A stretch of DNA of 64,000 bases from the NCBI GenBank assembly GCA_963788585.1, contig CAWBHA010000002.1, positions 1 to 64,000 on the forward strand, given 5' to 3'. Under the pieces are notes generated by a model. The model saw nothing but the letters and a program-made list of their open reading frames with translations, did not search any database and was not told the origin of the DNA. The position numbers were made by a program, and so were the translations under genes. This document shows, piece by piece, positions 10,180-19,338 of the stretch; positions within the stretch are counted from its first letter, which is position 1; every line of letters begins with the position of its first letter. This DNA comes from Bog-473 sp963788585 (GTDB lineage: Bacteria > Actinomycetota > Acidimicrobiia > Acidimicrobiales > RAAP-2).

Positions 10180-10251
10180 GTCGTGAGCGTAGGCGCGTCG
10201 GTGGACGCTGCACATGGGAGACGCCGGCCACGGGAGACGTCCGCCTGCGCA

Positions 10252-10265
10252 TAAGGTGCCGGGCG
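10252..10265 (+). promoter_or_regulatory. Leaderless-type -10 box before the PhyH gene
   Basis: TAAGGT at 10252-10257 followed by 8 nt and the ATG at 10266, with no Shine-Dalgarno sequence. It lies in the 86-nt divergent region shared with the alcohol dehydrogenase. Confidence 0.5.
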
Positions 10266-11088
10266 ATGCGGGTCTCCGACGCCACCCTCGACGAGGTGCG
10301 GGCGCGCGGCTTCTCGATCATGGAGGGCTTCTTGGCCCCAGACGAGCTGTCGGACGGCGCAGGAGGCGCTGTGGCGGCACTTCCCCCGGTCCGAGGAGTA
10401 CTTCGCCGATCCCGACGCGCACGCGCACTACGCGACGAGTCAGTTCGCCGGCGTCGAGGAATTCCCCTACCGCTCTTGGGACCTGAACCGGCTGGCCGTG
10501 CACCCGGATCTGGTGGACGCAGCCGAGCGCTACCTCGGGACCGCGGAGCTGCACCTCTACAAGGTCGAGTTGTGGGCGAAGTACTCGGGCGCGGTGAACT
10601 ACGACCAGCCCCTCCACCGCGACTACGGCAGCCACAGCCTCGTCGTGCCGCGGCCGGAGGCGCGCTATCAGCAGCTCACCACCTTCGTCTTCCTCTCGGA
10701 CGTCACCGAGGAGGACGGTCCGACGCGGATCGTGCCCTTCGAGGACGGCAAGGACGTCCCGTACACGCCGCTGTACATCCCCTTCGGATCGCTCGCCGAC
10801 CGCGAGGTGCCGTGCACCGGACCGGCGGGGTCACTTCTGCTCTACCGGACTGACATCCTGCACCGCGGCTCGGACATGACGGGGCCGGCGCGTTCCCGCT
10901 TCTCGCTGCTCGCCGACTATCAGGTGCGCGGCACGACCTGGGGCGGCAAGATGGCGTGGCCGAAGCAGCACCCCGACCGCTGGGCCAAGTTCATCCCCCA
11001 GTGCTCGGTGCGCCAGCGGGACCTGTTCGGGTTCCCGCGGCCCGACGACCCCTACTGGACCGAGGAGACACTCGTCCGGCGTGGCTGA
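10266..11088 (+). pseudogene. Phytanoyl-CoA dioxygenase (PhyH) family protein, one frameshift
   Basis: Begins MRVSDATLDEVRARGFSIMEGFLAPDEL; one extra base near 10352 shifts the frame, after which it continues TAQEALWRHFPRSEEYFADP to the stop at 11088, about 273 residues. The Fe(II) ligands are visible as HRDYGSHS, with a distal HRGSDMTGPARSRFSL containing the second His and the Arg for 2-oxoglutarate. PhyH proteins hydroxylate acyl-CoAs or small lipophilic substrates. Neighbouring CoA-transferase and enoyl-CoA hydratase genes fit an acyl-CoA catabolic role (inference). Confidence 0.8.
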
Positions 11089-11139
11089 GCGCTACCCGGG
11101 CATCGACCTCGGTCCCTACCGTTCGTCCTGAGCGCGCCG

Positions 11140-12051
11140 TCACCCCGCCGGAGCGTCCCGATTGCCGCCGGGCTGATCGCCCGTCGGCGCGGCGAGGGCC
11201 ACCAGGCTGCTGGCCGCCGCGGGCGCGTCGTGCTCCCGCGTGACGAGCGCCAGTGTCCAGGTCGGCCAGGACCCTCCCAGCGCGTGGAACGTGATGCCCG
11301 GGGGAGACGGCTCGGGGAGCTGGGGGAGACAGGCGACGCCCATCCCGCGCCGGACCAGGGCGACGAGCGTGTAGAGGTCGCCCACCTCGAACGCGACCGT
11401 CCGTGTGATTCCGGCATCGGCGAAGGCTCCGTCGGTCACCTGGCGGATCACGCTGCCGGGTTGCACGTCGACGAAGCGTTCGCCTTGGAGACGCGCAAGC
11501 GGGACCGGGGATCGGAAAGCGGACGCACGGTCGGTCTCGCAGGCGAGCGCGTAGGGCGCGGCGGCGACACGCGTCACGCGGACGCCAGCCGGGAGCGGCG
11601 CGGGCAGGGTCACCAGGGCCACGTCGAGTTCGGCCATTCGCACCTGCTCGACCAGCTCGCCCGCGACGCCCGTGCTGAGATGGATCTCGACGTGCGGATG
11701 TCGGTGATGGAACCTTGCCAGTAGCCCGGCGACGTCGAACCAGCTGCCGGCGGTGGGGATGGTCCCGATGGTGAGACTGCCCGACTCCACCTTCTCGACC
11801 AACGACACGGTCCTCCGAGCCTCACCGGCCGCCGCCAGGAGAGCCCGGGCGGCAGGGAGGAACGTCCGCCCGGCCGGCGTGAGGGTGACCCGCCGGGTGG
11901 TCCGGGTGAAGAGTCGCCCGCCGAGGTCGGCCTCGAGGGCGCGGATCGAGGACGACAGCCCCGACTGCGCGATGTGCATCCGGGCAGCGGCCCTGGTGAA
12001 GTGCCCCTCCTCGGCGACGGCGACGAAGTGCTCGACCTGGCGCAGTTCCAT
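11140..12051 (-). CDS. LysR-type transcriptional regulator
   Basis: 303 aa. The N-terminal winged helix-turn-helix (MELRQVEHFVAVAEEGHFTRAAARMHIAQSGLS is its first part, residues 1-33) is classic LysR, followed by the periplasmic-binding-protein-like effector domain (SGSLTIGTIP at about 90). It is transcribed away from the CoA-transferase gene, and the 120-nt AT-rich space between holds a dyad of the LysR type. Such geometry usually means the regulator controls the divergent gene and itself. Effector unknown. Confidence 0.92.
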   Translation of the reverse strand: MELRQVEHFVAVAEEGHFTRAAARMHIAQSGLSSSIRALEADLGGRLFTRTTRRVTLTPAGRTFLPAARALLAAAGEARRTVSLVEKVESGSLTIGTIPTAGSWFDVAGLLARFHHRHPHVEIHLSTGVAGELVEQVRMAELDVALVTLPAPLPAGVRVTRVAAAPYALACETDRASAFRSPVPLARLQGERFVDVQPGSVIRQVTDGAFADAGITRTVAFEVGDLYTLVALVRRGMGVACLPQLPEPSPPGITFHALGGSWPTWTLALVTREHDAPAAASSLVALAAPTGDQPGGNRDAPAG

Positions 12052-12112
12052 CCGCTCGTTCCCGCCTCCCAGCCCCTCGGGTCTCCGGGCCCCGGTTCCG
12101 ATCGGAGCATTA

Positions 12113-12127
12113 ATCGATCCAAACGAT
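12113..12127. promoter_or_regulatory. Candidate LysR operator (ATC-N9-GAT)
   Basis: ATCGATCCAAACGAT contains a T-N11-A dyad and ATC-N9-GAT symmetry, and a further ATC-N5-GAT follows immediately (12126-12136). It sits between the divergent LysR gene (start 12051) and the CoA-transferase (start 12174) in a locally AT-rich island. Confidence 0.5.
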
Positions 12128-12173
12128 CAAAATGATAACGACAATTCATTTGAATCGATGGAAGGATTCGCCC

Positions 12174-13440
12174 ATGCTGGGGTCGATGTCCGACGTACCG
12201 GGAAATGGCGCGCCGCGGCGGTCGCCCGGGCCGCCCGTCGAGGACGCTCCGCCGGAAGCGCTGGCCGGGATCCGGGTCCTCGATCTCTCGGCCGTCCTGG
12301 CGGCGCCGGTGGCCGCGACGCTGCTGGGGGACTTCGGAGCCGAGGTGATCAAGGTCGAAGAGCCGCGCAGCGGCGACTTCCCGCGCCGGAGCGCCACGTC
12401 ACCCGGCGGCCGGACCCCGCTGTGGGCCCAGGAGGGACGGAACAAGGCATCGATCACGCTCGACCTCCGACGGCCGGACGGGCAGGAGATCGCCCGCCGT
12501 CTCGCCGCCGTCTGCGACGTGGTGGTGACCAATTTTCGCCGGCGGACGGCGGAGAAGTGGGGCCTCTCCCCGGAGCGGCTGCTCGAGATCGACGACCGAC
12601 TCGTCGTGCTGTCGATCACCGGGTACGGGTTGACCGGCCCCTACCGGGACCGGGGGGCGTTCGACCGCGTCGCCTGCGCCTATTCGGGCCAGACCTATGT
12701 GAGCGGGTATCCCGAGCATCCACCGGTCCGGTGCGGCTTTGCGGTCGTCGACTTCATGACGGCCTACCTGGGGGCGTTCGCCGTGCTGGCCGCATTGCGC
12801 GCGCGTGACATGGGGCACGGGGGCCAGTACATCGACCTCGCGCTCTACGAGGCGGCGTTTCGGGCCACGGAGGGCGCGCTGGCCGAGTACGCGGCGAGCG
12901 GAAAGCTTCGCGAGCGCGTCGGGAACCGCAATCCGTCGATCGTCCCAGCGAGCGATGCAACGGCCCGCGACGGCAAGCGCGTGTCGTACCACGCCGGGAC
13001 GCCGCCGCTGCTGGCTCGCCTGACCGCCGCCATAGGCCGCCCCGAGCTCGCGAGCGAGCCCGCGCTTCGCCACGCTCTCGGCGCGGGTGGCGAACCAGGA
13101 GGAGCTCTACGCGATCATTGACGCATGGATCGCGAGGCGCAACGCCGAGGAAGTCGTCGATCGGCTCTCCGAAGCCGATGTCCCGGCGGCGGTCGTGAAC
13201 AGCATGGCGGACATCCTCCACGACGAGCACTTTCTCGCTCGTCGGACGTTCGAGCTGGTGGACGACCCCGATCTCGGGGTGCTCCCGATCGCGGCACCGG
13301 TGCCGAGGCTGTCGGGCACGCCGGGACGCATCCGGCAGCTCGGAGCGGAGCTCGGCTCGTCCACGAACCAGATCCTCGGCGACCTCCTCGGCTTGGACAG
13401 CACCGAATTGGAGCGGCTGAAGAAGGAAGGGGTCACCTGA
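12174..13440 (+). pseudogene. CaiB/BaiF family class III CoA transferase, one frameshift
   Basis: Start ATG at 12174 was chosen for the GGAAGGA ribosome site 7 nt upstream; an in-frame ATG at 12132 is possible. The N-terminus IRVLDLSAVLAAPVAATLLGDFGAEVIKVEEP and the middle GYGLTGPYRDRGAFDRVACAYSG identify the family, which moves CoA between organic acids during catabolism. One extra base near 13061 shifts the frame, and the protein continues RFATLSARVANQEELYAIID to the stop at 13440, about 420 residues in all. The conserved catalytic-Asp region of the family lies within YIDLALYEA. Divergent from the LysR regulator that probably controls it. Confidence 0.8.
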
Positions 13441-13492
13441 TGGCCATCTCCGTACGCCAGGCGCAGGACCGCATGGGGGCGGCGAGCTGACG

Positions 13493-14524
13493 ATGGACGG
13501 GACCTCGACAAGCCCCGACGACGTCGGCCTCGGCACGGGTGGCGTTCGCGGCGGCGGTGGCCGTGCGGGCGACGGGAACGGGACCACCGCCGAACCGGCA
13601 TCGCACGCCGCGGGACGCGTCAGTGCCCAGGCAGAGGCGCTCTTCGGGCTGCTCGCCGCTCGGCGTGACGGCGGGTACGAGGGCCGCACGCTCGCGGACC
13701 GACGCCAGGAGCTCGACGGCATGGCCACTGTGTACCCGCTGCCCGCAGACGTCGAGCACGAGCGCGTCGTCGCCGACGGGGTCCCGGGCGAGTGGTTGCG
13801 TCCACCCGGCCACGCTGCAGGGTGCCTCCTCTACCTCCACGGCGGCGGCTACGTGCGCGGCTCGATCGCCAGCCATAGAGAGCTCGCCGCCCGGATCGCG
13901 CGGTCTGCGGGTCTCCGTGCCTTGGTCATCGACTATCGGCTGGCGCCGGAGTCCCCGTACCCTGCGGCCGTCGACGACGCCGAGCGGGCGTATCGCTGGC
14001 TGGTGGACCAGAACGACGTCGCGCCTGGGTCGATCGTCCTCGCCGGGGACTCGGCAGGCGGTGGGCTCTGCCTCTCGCTCCTCACGCGGCTGAGCGGACG
14101 AGCCCAGCCGATGCCGGCGGCCGCCGTGCTTCTGTCGCCGTGGGCCGATCTCCGTCGAAGTTCGTCTGCTTTCGCGGCCGATCCGGACTTCGACCCCATG
14201 CTCACCACCGGCGACTTCGTCTATGGCGCCGAGGCATACCTGGGTGACACACCCGACGACGACCCCGGGCCGTCCCCGCGGCTCGCCGATCTCAGCGGCT
14301 TGCCGCCGCTCCTGGTGCTCGTCGGCCAACGCGAGCTTCTCTTCCAGGATGTGCTCGACCTGGGAGGGGCGGCGGCCCAGGCCGGGGTCGACGTGCAGAT
14401 CCTCATCAAGTCGGGCATGTGCCACGTCTGGCCGGTCTTTGCCGATCTCCCCGAGTCCTCGGAGGCGATCCGGGTGATCGGGTCGTTCCTCCGATCGGTC
14501 GTGCCCGCCGGGAGGCCCGGCTGA
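13493..14524 (+). CDS. Alpha/beta-hydrolase, hormone-sensitive-lipase-type esterase
   Basis: 343 aa. Residues 116-120 are HGGGY, the oxyanion-hole motif of the HSL family, and Ser187 sits in GDSAGG, the nucleophile elbow. The catalytic His is in MCHVWPVF near 305. Where most relatives have Asp in the VGxxD motif, the sequence reads VGQRELLFQD, so the acid could be Glu or the later Asp. The first 40 residues are Gly-rich and probably disordered; the true start could be later. It follows the CoA transferase by 52 nt on the same strand. Confidence 0.87.
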   Translation: MDGTSTSPDDVGLGTGGVRGGGGRAGDGNGTTAEPASHAAGRVSAQAEALFGLLAARRDGGYEGRTLADRRQELDGMATVYPLPADVEHERVVADGVPGEWLRPPGHAAGCLLYLHGGGYVRGSIASHRELAARIARSAGLRALVIDYRLAPESPYPAAVDDAERAYRWLVDQNDVAPGSIVLAGDSAGGGLCLSLLTRLSGRAQPMPAAAVLLSPWADLRRSSSAFAADPDFDPMLTTGDFVYGAEAYLGDTPDDDPGPSPRLADLSGLPPLLVLVGQRELLFQDVLDLGGAAAQAGVDVQILIKSGMCHVWPVFADLPESSEAIRVIGSFLRSVVPAGRPG

Positions 14525-14531
14525 CACCTTT

Positions 14532-14558
14532 CGCGTCGCCGTAAGGGTCGGCGACGCG
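14532..14558. terminator. Hairpin terminator between convergent genes
   Basis: CGCGTCGCC (14532-14540) and GGCGACGCG (14550-14558) form a perfect 9-bp stem with a 9-nt loop. It starts 7 nt after the esterase stop and lies before the 3' end of the convergent enoyl-CoA hydratase, so it can serve both. Confidence 0.7.
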
Positions 14559-14594
14559 TCTCGGATGCGGTGTCCACCGGCATGCGCCGTGTGG

Positions 14595-15464
14595 TCACGT
14601 CCGAGGACGCCGCTCCCCGTAGTCGCCGAAGGGCCGGTCGCGCTCGCGGACCGCCTCGCGCCAGCCGACCTCCTGGGCACGGGACACGAAGTCGAGGCCT
14701 TCCTGCGTGTGGCGAGCGACGCCGTCGAAGATGAAGCCGAGCAGCCGGCTCGTCTCGGGTTCGTACTGGTGCCGTGCGATGTCGTTGAGCATCCACTTGG
14801 TCATCTGGAGCTGGTTCAGCGGAACCAGGGCCATCCGTTGCGCCAACGCCAGTGCCCGATCCGGGAGTTCGGTGTCGGGCACGCACTCGAGGATCATTCC
14901 GACTTCTGCGGCTTCTGCCGCCGTGAGCTCGTCGCCGGTGAAGAGGTAGCGCTTGGCCCGTTCGAGCCCGAGTCGCGCGACCCAGAGCCAGGGTGCCTCG
15001 GGCACACCCCAGACGCGGGCGGGGGGATAGCCGAAGCGCGCCGACTCGCCGGCGATGATGATGTCGGCGTTGAGAATCATGTCGGTGCCACCGGCGACAC
15101 ACCAACCCTGCACGCCGGCCACAGTGGGTTTCGAGATCGCGTGCAGCTTGGCGAAGGTGTTGCCGAAGCGGCCGATCATCCGCACGTCGGCCACCGTGTC
15201 CCAGACGCGCGTGGACGCTTCGTTCGATTGCGCGAGGGTCGACCAGTCCAACCCGAAACCGGCACAGAACGCCGGCCCTTCGGCCGTGATCAACACGACG
15301 CGAACCTGATTGTCCTGTTCGGCCTCGTCGAGAGCGGCGCTGAGTTCGTCGCGCAGGGTGGGCGTGATCGTGTTGAACTCCTCCGCTCGGCAGAACACGA
15401 GCTGCCGAACGGCTCCGTGGTTCTCGACGCGCACGGCTTCGTTCACGACGGGGGTGTTTACCAC
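14595..15464 (-). CDS. Enoyl-CoA hydratase/isomerase family protein
   Basis: 289 aa. The crotonase fold is shown by the oxyanion segment GPAFCAGFGLDWS and by KPTVAGVQGWCVAGGTDMIL (AGG loop). The catalytic Glu positions of hydratases are not clearly conserved: AEVGMILECV follows the AGG region at the expected distance, so the exact reaction (hydration, isomerisation, hydrolysis) is open. It lies 113 nt downstream of the DapB-like gene on the same strand and probably acts on acyl-CoAs. Confidence 0.87.
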   Translation of the reverse strand: MVNTPVVNEAVRVENHGAVRQLVFCRAEEFNTITPTLRDELSAALDEAEQDNQVRVVLITAEGPAFCAGFGLDWSTLAQSNEASTRVWDTVADVRMIGRFGNTFAKLHAISKPTVAGVQGWCVAGGTDMILNADIIIAGESARFGYPPARVWGVPEAPWLWVARLGLERAKRYLFTGDELTAAEAAEVGMILECVPDTELPDRALALAQRMALVPLNQLQMTKWMLNDIARHQYEPETSRLLGFIFDGVARHTQEGLDFVSRAQEVGWREAVRERDRPFGDYGERRPRT

Positions 15465-15577
15465 ACACGACGATTGCGCAGACCGTCGTCGGTCGTCGTG
15501 TTCGACCGAGGCCGACGCGGGACAAGCGGGCGGGGCACGCCAGGACCGTCATCGCGCACCGCCGCGGCGCGATTGGG

Positions 15578-16672
15578 TCAGCGGATGGTTCCGAGTCCGG
15601 GGATGAGGGGGAGGTCCAACGGCGTGACCCAGCCGGGTGGGAGCGCATTCACGGCGGGGACTGCGTTGAGCGCCCGCAGGCCGGTGGCCAGGCACCCGGC
15701 GGCCGCGGCATCGCGACCCGAGCCATCGGTGAACCGGAAGGCCGTCTCCTGGCGTATGGACGGCGACCCTTCGATCTCGACGCGGTAGACGTCGTCCTCG
15801 GTCCCACGCGGCCACTCGGGCGCGGCGTCCGTGCCCACCCGGTTGATGTGCTCGAGCGCGATGCGGGTCTCGTCCCGGTAGACGCCGTTGATCGTGAAAT
15901 GGATGGCCGCGACCTCTCCGGGGTTGATGAGCCCTTTGGCCGTCGTGATGGGCGAGGGCGTGACCCACTTGTCCCACGTGGTGGTGATCCGGTCGAGTTC
16001 GATGCCCGTCGCATGCGCGATCATCGGCACGGTCGCGCCCCACGACATGATGAGGATGTCCTGGTGTTCGAGCAGCGGCGTGAACTCCGGGCCTCTGCCT
16101 ATGCCCATCTCCGCTTCGTAGTCGCCTTCGTAGTTGATGTAGTCCAGGATCTCGAGTGCGCGCACCGAACGGACCTCCCCGCACAGACCCATCAACGTCA
16201 TGGGGAAGAGGTCGTTGGCAAAGCCCGGGTCGATGCCGGTGGTAAAGCACGAGGCGCCGCCGGCCTCGCAGGCCTCGGTGATCGGTTCTTTCCACGCCGA
16301 GGGCGTGAGGGCCATCGCAGGCCATACCCACGGGGTCATGGCCGTCGAGCAGACATCGATGCCCGCCCGCAGGAACCGACTGATCAGGTCGAGGTTGTCC
16401 GCCGCATGCGCCGCGGTGGGCCCGTAGTGCACGAGCGCGTCGGGCCGGAGGGCGATCAAGCTTTCGACGTCGTCCGTGGCCGGAAGGCCCAGCGGATCCA
16501 TGCCACAGATCTCCCCGGCGTCGCGACCGATCTTTTCGGGCGCGCTGACACCGACCCCGACGAGCTCGAACAGCGGGTGGCGCACGATCTCGGGGATGAC
16601 CATCCGACCCACGAAACCGGTGCCCCAGACGACGACATTCTTATGCGGCCCCTGGACCGCTCGTTGAGCCAT
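15578..16672 (-). CDS. Dihydrodipicolinate-reductase-like NAD(P)-dependent dehydrogenase
   Basis: 364 aa. The N-terminus VVVWGTGFVGRMVIPEIV is a Rossmann dinucleotide-binding motif with the GxGxxG pattern. The overall order matches the DapB-N / 2,4-diaminopentanoate-dehydrogenase-like family found in many copies in Actinobacteria and often located in catabolic clusters. It is too long and lacks the context for lysine synthesis, so a role in degradation is inferred. It is followed on the same strand by the enoyl-CoA hydratase. Confidence 0.8.
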   Translation of the reverse strand: MAQRAVQGPHKNVVVWGTGFVGRMVIPEIVRHPLFELVGVGVSAPEKIGRDAGEICGMDPLGLPATDDVESLIALRPDALVHYGPTAAHAADNLDLISRFLRAGIDVCSTAMTPWVWPAMALTPSAWKEPITEACEAGGASCFTTGIDPGFANDLFPMTLMGLCGEVRSVRALEILDYINYEGDYEAEMGIGRGPEFTPLLEHQDILIMSWGATVPMIAHATGIELDRITTTWDKWVTPSPITTAKGLINPGEVAAIHFTINGVYRDETRIALEHINRVGTDAAPEWPRGTEDDVYRVEIEGSPSIRQETAFRFTDGSGRDAAAAGCLATGLRALNAVPAVNALPPGWVTPLDLPLIPGLGTIR

Positions 16673-16734
16673 GCCGCCAAGCTACGCAGCGCGACGGGTT
16701 CGGTGCGACTCACGGCATTCGGCCCGCGTCAGGG

Positions 16735-17283
16735 TTATGCGGCGGGCGTCGGGGTGGACGTCGTTCCGGGAAGCCGGTAGATCGCCATGGGATCATCGGT
16801 CGGCTCGGAGGCGAGGGAGGCGATCCGCACGAGCTCGAAGCCACACTTCTCGAGGACACGACGGGACGCGACGTTTTGCTCGGCGGGCCCTGCCACGACC
16901 GCGCCGTGCGGGTGCACGGACCGGACGAGTCGCACGAGGTTCGTCACGAGCTGCGTCCCGACGCCACGACCGACGCGGGAAGCCACGCCGATGGCGTAGT
17001 CGATTCCGATGTCTGCGGGCCCGGCTCCGACGTCGCTCGCCCATTCGAGGTCGATCTCGCAGCGGTACCACTGGCACCACCCGATGGGCTCGCCGTCCTC
17101 GACGGCGACGAGCATCTGCACCGGCTGCGCGCCCGTCAGGCTCTCCCGGATGTCCGCCATCTCCTTCGCGACGGAGGATCCGGCCAGAAACCACCGTGCG
17201 ACGTGCGGCGCAGCGAGCCATTGGCGCACGAGCGGAAGGTCGTCCAGTCGCATGGCCCGGAGGGTCACCATGAGGGCGATCAT
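16735..17283 (-). CDS. GNAT acetyltransferase of the AAC(6')/RimL type
   Basis: 182 aa from ATG 17283 (a second ATG is at 17271). The pattern LRAMRLDDLPLVRQWLAAPHV, EDGEPIGWCQWY, ASRVGRGVGTQLV (acetyl-CoA P-loop) and NVASRRVLEKCGFE follows aminoglycoside 6'-N-acetyltransferases of the AAC(6')-Ib group position by position. The family also contains many enzymes without resistance activity, so antibiotic modification is only a possibility. Divergent from the LLM oxidoreductase, 46 nt apart. Confidence 0.82.
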   Translation of the reverse strand: MIALMVTLRAMRLDDLPLVRQWLAAPHVARWFLAGSSVAKEMADIRESLTGAQPVQMLVAVEDGEPIGWCQWYRCEIDLEWASDVGAGPADIGIDYAIGVASRVGRGVGTQLVTNLVRLVRSVHPHGAVVAGPAEQNVASRRVLEKCGFELVRIASLASEPTDDPMAIYRLPGTTSTPTPAA

Positions 17284-17316
17284 GACAGGCGGCCCGGACG
17301 CGGATGCCTGTTGCCG

Positions 17317-17329
17317 TAGGGTGCCGAGC
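17317..17329 (+). promoter_or_regulatory. Leaderless-type -10 box before the LLM oxidoreductase
   Basis: TAGGGT at 17317-17322, then 7 nt, then the GTG start at 17330. The arrangement and even the following bases (GCCGAGC) resemble the promoter at 4278. Confidence 0.5.
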
Positions 17330-18287
17330 GTGGCGCACACCCGTGGCGTTCGCTTCGGGCTCCACTTCTGGGCGCTCCCGAAGGAGTCATGGAGGGAGCG
17401 CGTCCGCCGCTACGAGGAGCTCGGCTTCTCGGCCATCACGTTCACCGACCATCAGGTCGTCTCCCAGTGGGATCCGATTGCGGCCCTTGCCGCCGTGGCG
17501 CCGGTCACCGCCTCCGTCGCCATCGGCACGCTCGTCCTCGACATGGGTCTGCGGAACCCCGTCCTCACGGCCAAGGCGGCGGCCACGCTGGAGCTCCTCT
17601 CCGGTGGTCGCCTGGAGCTCGGTTTGGGGGCGGGATACGTCGCCGCGCAACTTCGCCGCCACTGGCCTGCCGTTTGCCAGCGCCGGTGAAAGGATCGGAC
17701 GGCTCGAGGAGGCGCTCGCGCTCATGCGCCGGTTGTGGACGGAGCCGTCCACGTCCTTCCGCGGGCGCTACTTCGACGTCACCGATGTGCCGATGGCGGC
17801 GGACGAGCGCGTCTCTCCGAAGATCCTGATCGGCGGTGGCGGTCCGAAGCTGCTGCACCTGGGTGGGCGGGAGGCCGACATCGTCTCGATGATCCCCCGA
17901 CAGGACACGGGCGAGTGGTCGGTGGGCGGATCCCTCGCCGACTCCACGGTGGCGCGCATGGCCCGGAAAGCAGCGTGGGTCCGCGCCGGCGCAGAGGGCG
18001 TCGGCCGAGACCCGGCTGGGATCGAGCTCCACACCATGGTGGTCCGGACGATCGTGGGCGACGACGGGGATGGCGCCCTGTCCCGGGAGGCCGCAGAGAC
18101 CGGAGTCGCCCCCGGCCTCTTGCGCGACTCGACCCTGTATCTGGTGGGCACCGGCGCCGAGCTGCGGGACCGCATCGAGCGCTGGCGCGGCGAAGTCGGG
18201 ATCACCTACGTGTCGCTGTTCGACCCCGGCGAAGAGCAGATCGAACGCATCGCCGAAGAGCTGGTGGCTCCTCTCGGACCAGGCTGA
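17330..18287 (+). pseudogene. LLM-class flavin/F420-dependent oxidoreductase, one frameshift
   Basis: From GTG 17330 it reads MAHTRGVRFGLHFWALPKES (valine codon as start) through RLELGLGAGYVA. One extra base near 17643 then shifts the frame, and the protein resumes as RNFAATGLPFASAGERIGRL to the stop at 18287, about 318 residues. This is the bacterial-luciferase-like TIM barrel, with the family hallmark LxxGRxxLGxGxG and the C-terminal substrate-specificity region intact. F420 rather than FMN use is typical of actinobacterial members but not proven by sequence. The break may be a sequencing error. Confidence 0.8.
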
Positions 18288-18430
18288 GAGTTGGTTGCGT
18301 CGGGCCCGGCGGCCGCCCCGAGAGAGCGCGGTCGGGCCCGTGGCGATGCGCAAGCAGGGTCGCCCGAGAAGGCATAAGTTCTCTCACTGATCCGTGCCCC
18401 CCCATCGGACGACCAAGAGGAGCCACGTCC

Positions 18431-19087
18431 ATGACGCTCACCATCGGCGACACCGCCCCGGACTTCGAGGCAAACACGACAGAGGGAAAGATTCGCTTCT
18501 ACGACTGGCTCGGGGACTCGTGGGGCGTGCTGTTCTCGCACCCGAAGGACTTCACCCCCATCTGCACGACCGAGCTGGGCTACATGGCCAGGATCAAGCC
18601 CGAGTTCGACCGCCGCGGGGTGAAGATCATCGGACTGTCCGTCGACTCGGCCGGTGACCACGAACGCTGGGCCGCCGACATCGCCGAGACCCAGGGGACG
18701 GCACCCAACTACCCGATCATCGGTGACGACGACTTCACCGTGGCGAAGCTCTACGGCATGCTTCCGGCATCGACGTCGGGCGACGCCAAGGCGCGCACGC
18801 CGGCCGATAACCAGACCGTCCGGAACGTGTTCGTCATCGGGCCGGACAAGAAGATCAAGTTGGTCCTCGTCTACCCGATGACCACCGGCCGGAACTTCGA
18901 TGAAGTGCTGCGGGTGATCGACTCGTTGCAACTGACCGCCAAGCATCGCGTGGCCACCCCCGTCAATTGGAAGCCGGGCGAGGACGTCGTCATCGCGGGA
19001 TCCGTCTCAAACGATGAGGCGAAAGAGGTCTTCGGCGAGTGGCGGGAGCCAAAGCCCTACATCCGCATCGTCCCGCAGCCCTCGTAG
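18431..19087 (+). CDS. 1-Cys peroxiredoxin (Prx6 group)
   Basis: 218 aa, with an AGGAG ribosome site upstream. The peroxidatic Cys45 lies in DFTPICTTELG (PxxxT/SxxC). The long C-terminal domain containing TGRNFDEVLRVIDSLQL and TPVNWKPGEDVVI is typical of the Prx6/1-Cys group. The family usually has no resolving Cys; none is present later in this protein. It reduces H2O2 and alkyl hydroperoxides in the cytosol. Single gene, convergent with the helicase. Confidence 0.95.
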   Translation: MTLTIGDTAPDFEANTTEGKIRFYDWLGDSWGVLFSHPKDFTPICTTELGYMARIKPEFDRRGVKIIGLSVDSAGDHERWAADIAETQGTAPNYPIIGDDDFTVAKLYGMLPASTSGDAKARTPADNQTVRNVFVIGPDKKIKLVLVYPMTTGRNFDEVLRVIDSLQLTAKHRVATPVNWKPGEDVVIAGSVSNDEAKEVFGEWREPKPYIRIVPQPS

Positions 19088-19338
19088 ACCGACTGGGTTC
19101 CCGCCGTCGCGCCACCAACGGCGCAGGCGAACCTGCCGTGCCTGTGAGGGGAGGAGGCAGTCCTCGGTCAGCGGGGCGAGCGTCCTCCCGATCATCGGAC
19201 GCGAACGTTGTGCCAGCGGGGCCGTGACAGCCGAACCTGACCAACCAGCGTCTGGAGGACGTACCAGGTCACCTATCTCACGACACGGACGCGATCGGCC
19301 CCCGCCGCCTCCGTGGGCGCGCGCTGCCAAGGGGCCGC

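Noticed and set aside
12132..12173. Upstream ATG as start of the CoA transferase
   Set aside because: It would put the LysR-type control sequence into the coding region and has no ribosome site; the ATG at 12174 has GGAAGGA at good spacing.
9000..13100. Programmed +1 frameshifting as explanation of the broken genes
   Set aside because: Not adopted as the main call: the sites share no common shift signal beyond CCC-G in three of them, the genes are unrelated, and such recoding is not known for these families. Sequencing error is simpler.
13433..14680. Long minus-strand frame opposite the esterase
   Set aside because: Antisense shadow; the plus strand has HGGGY and GDSAGG catalytic motifs.
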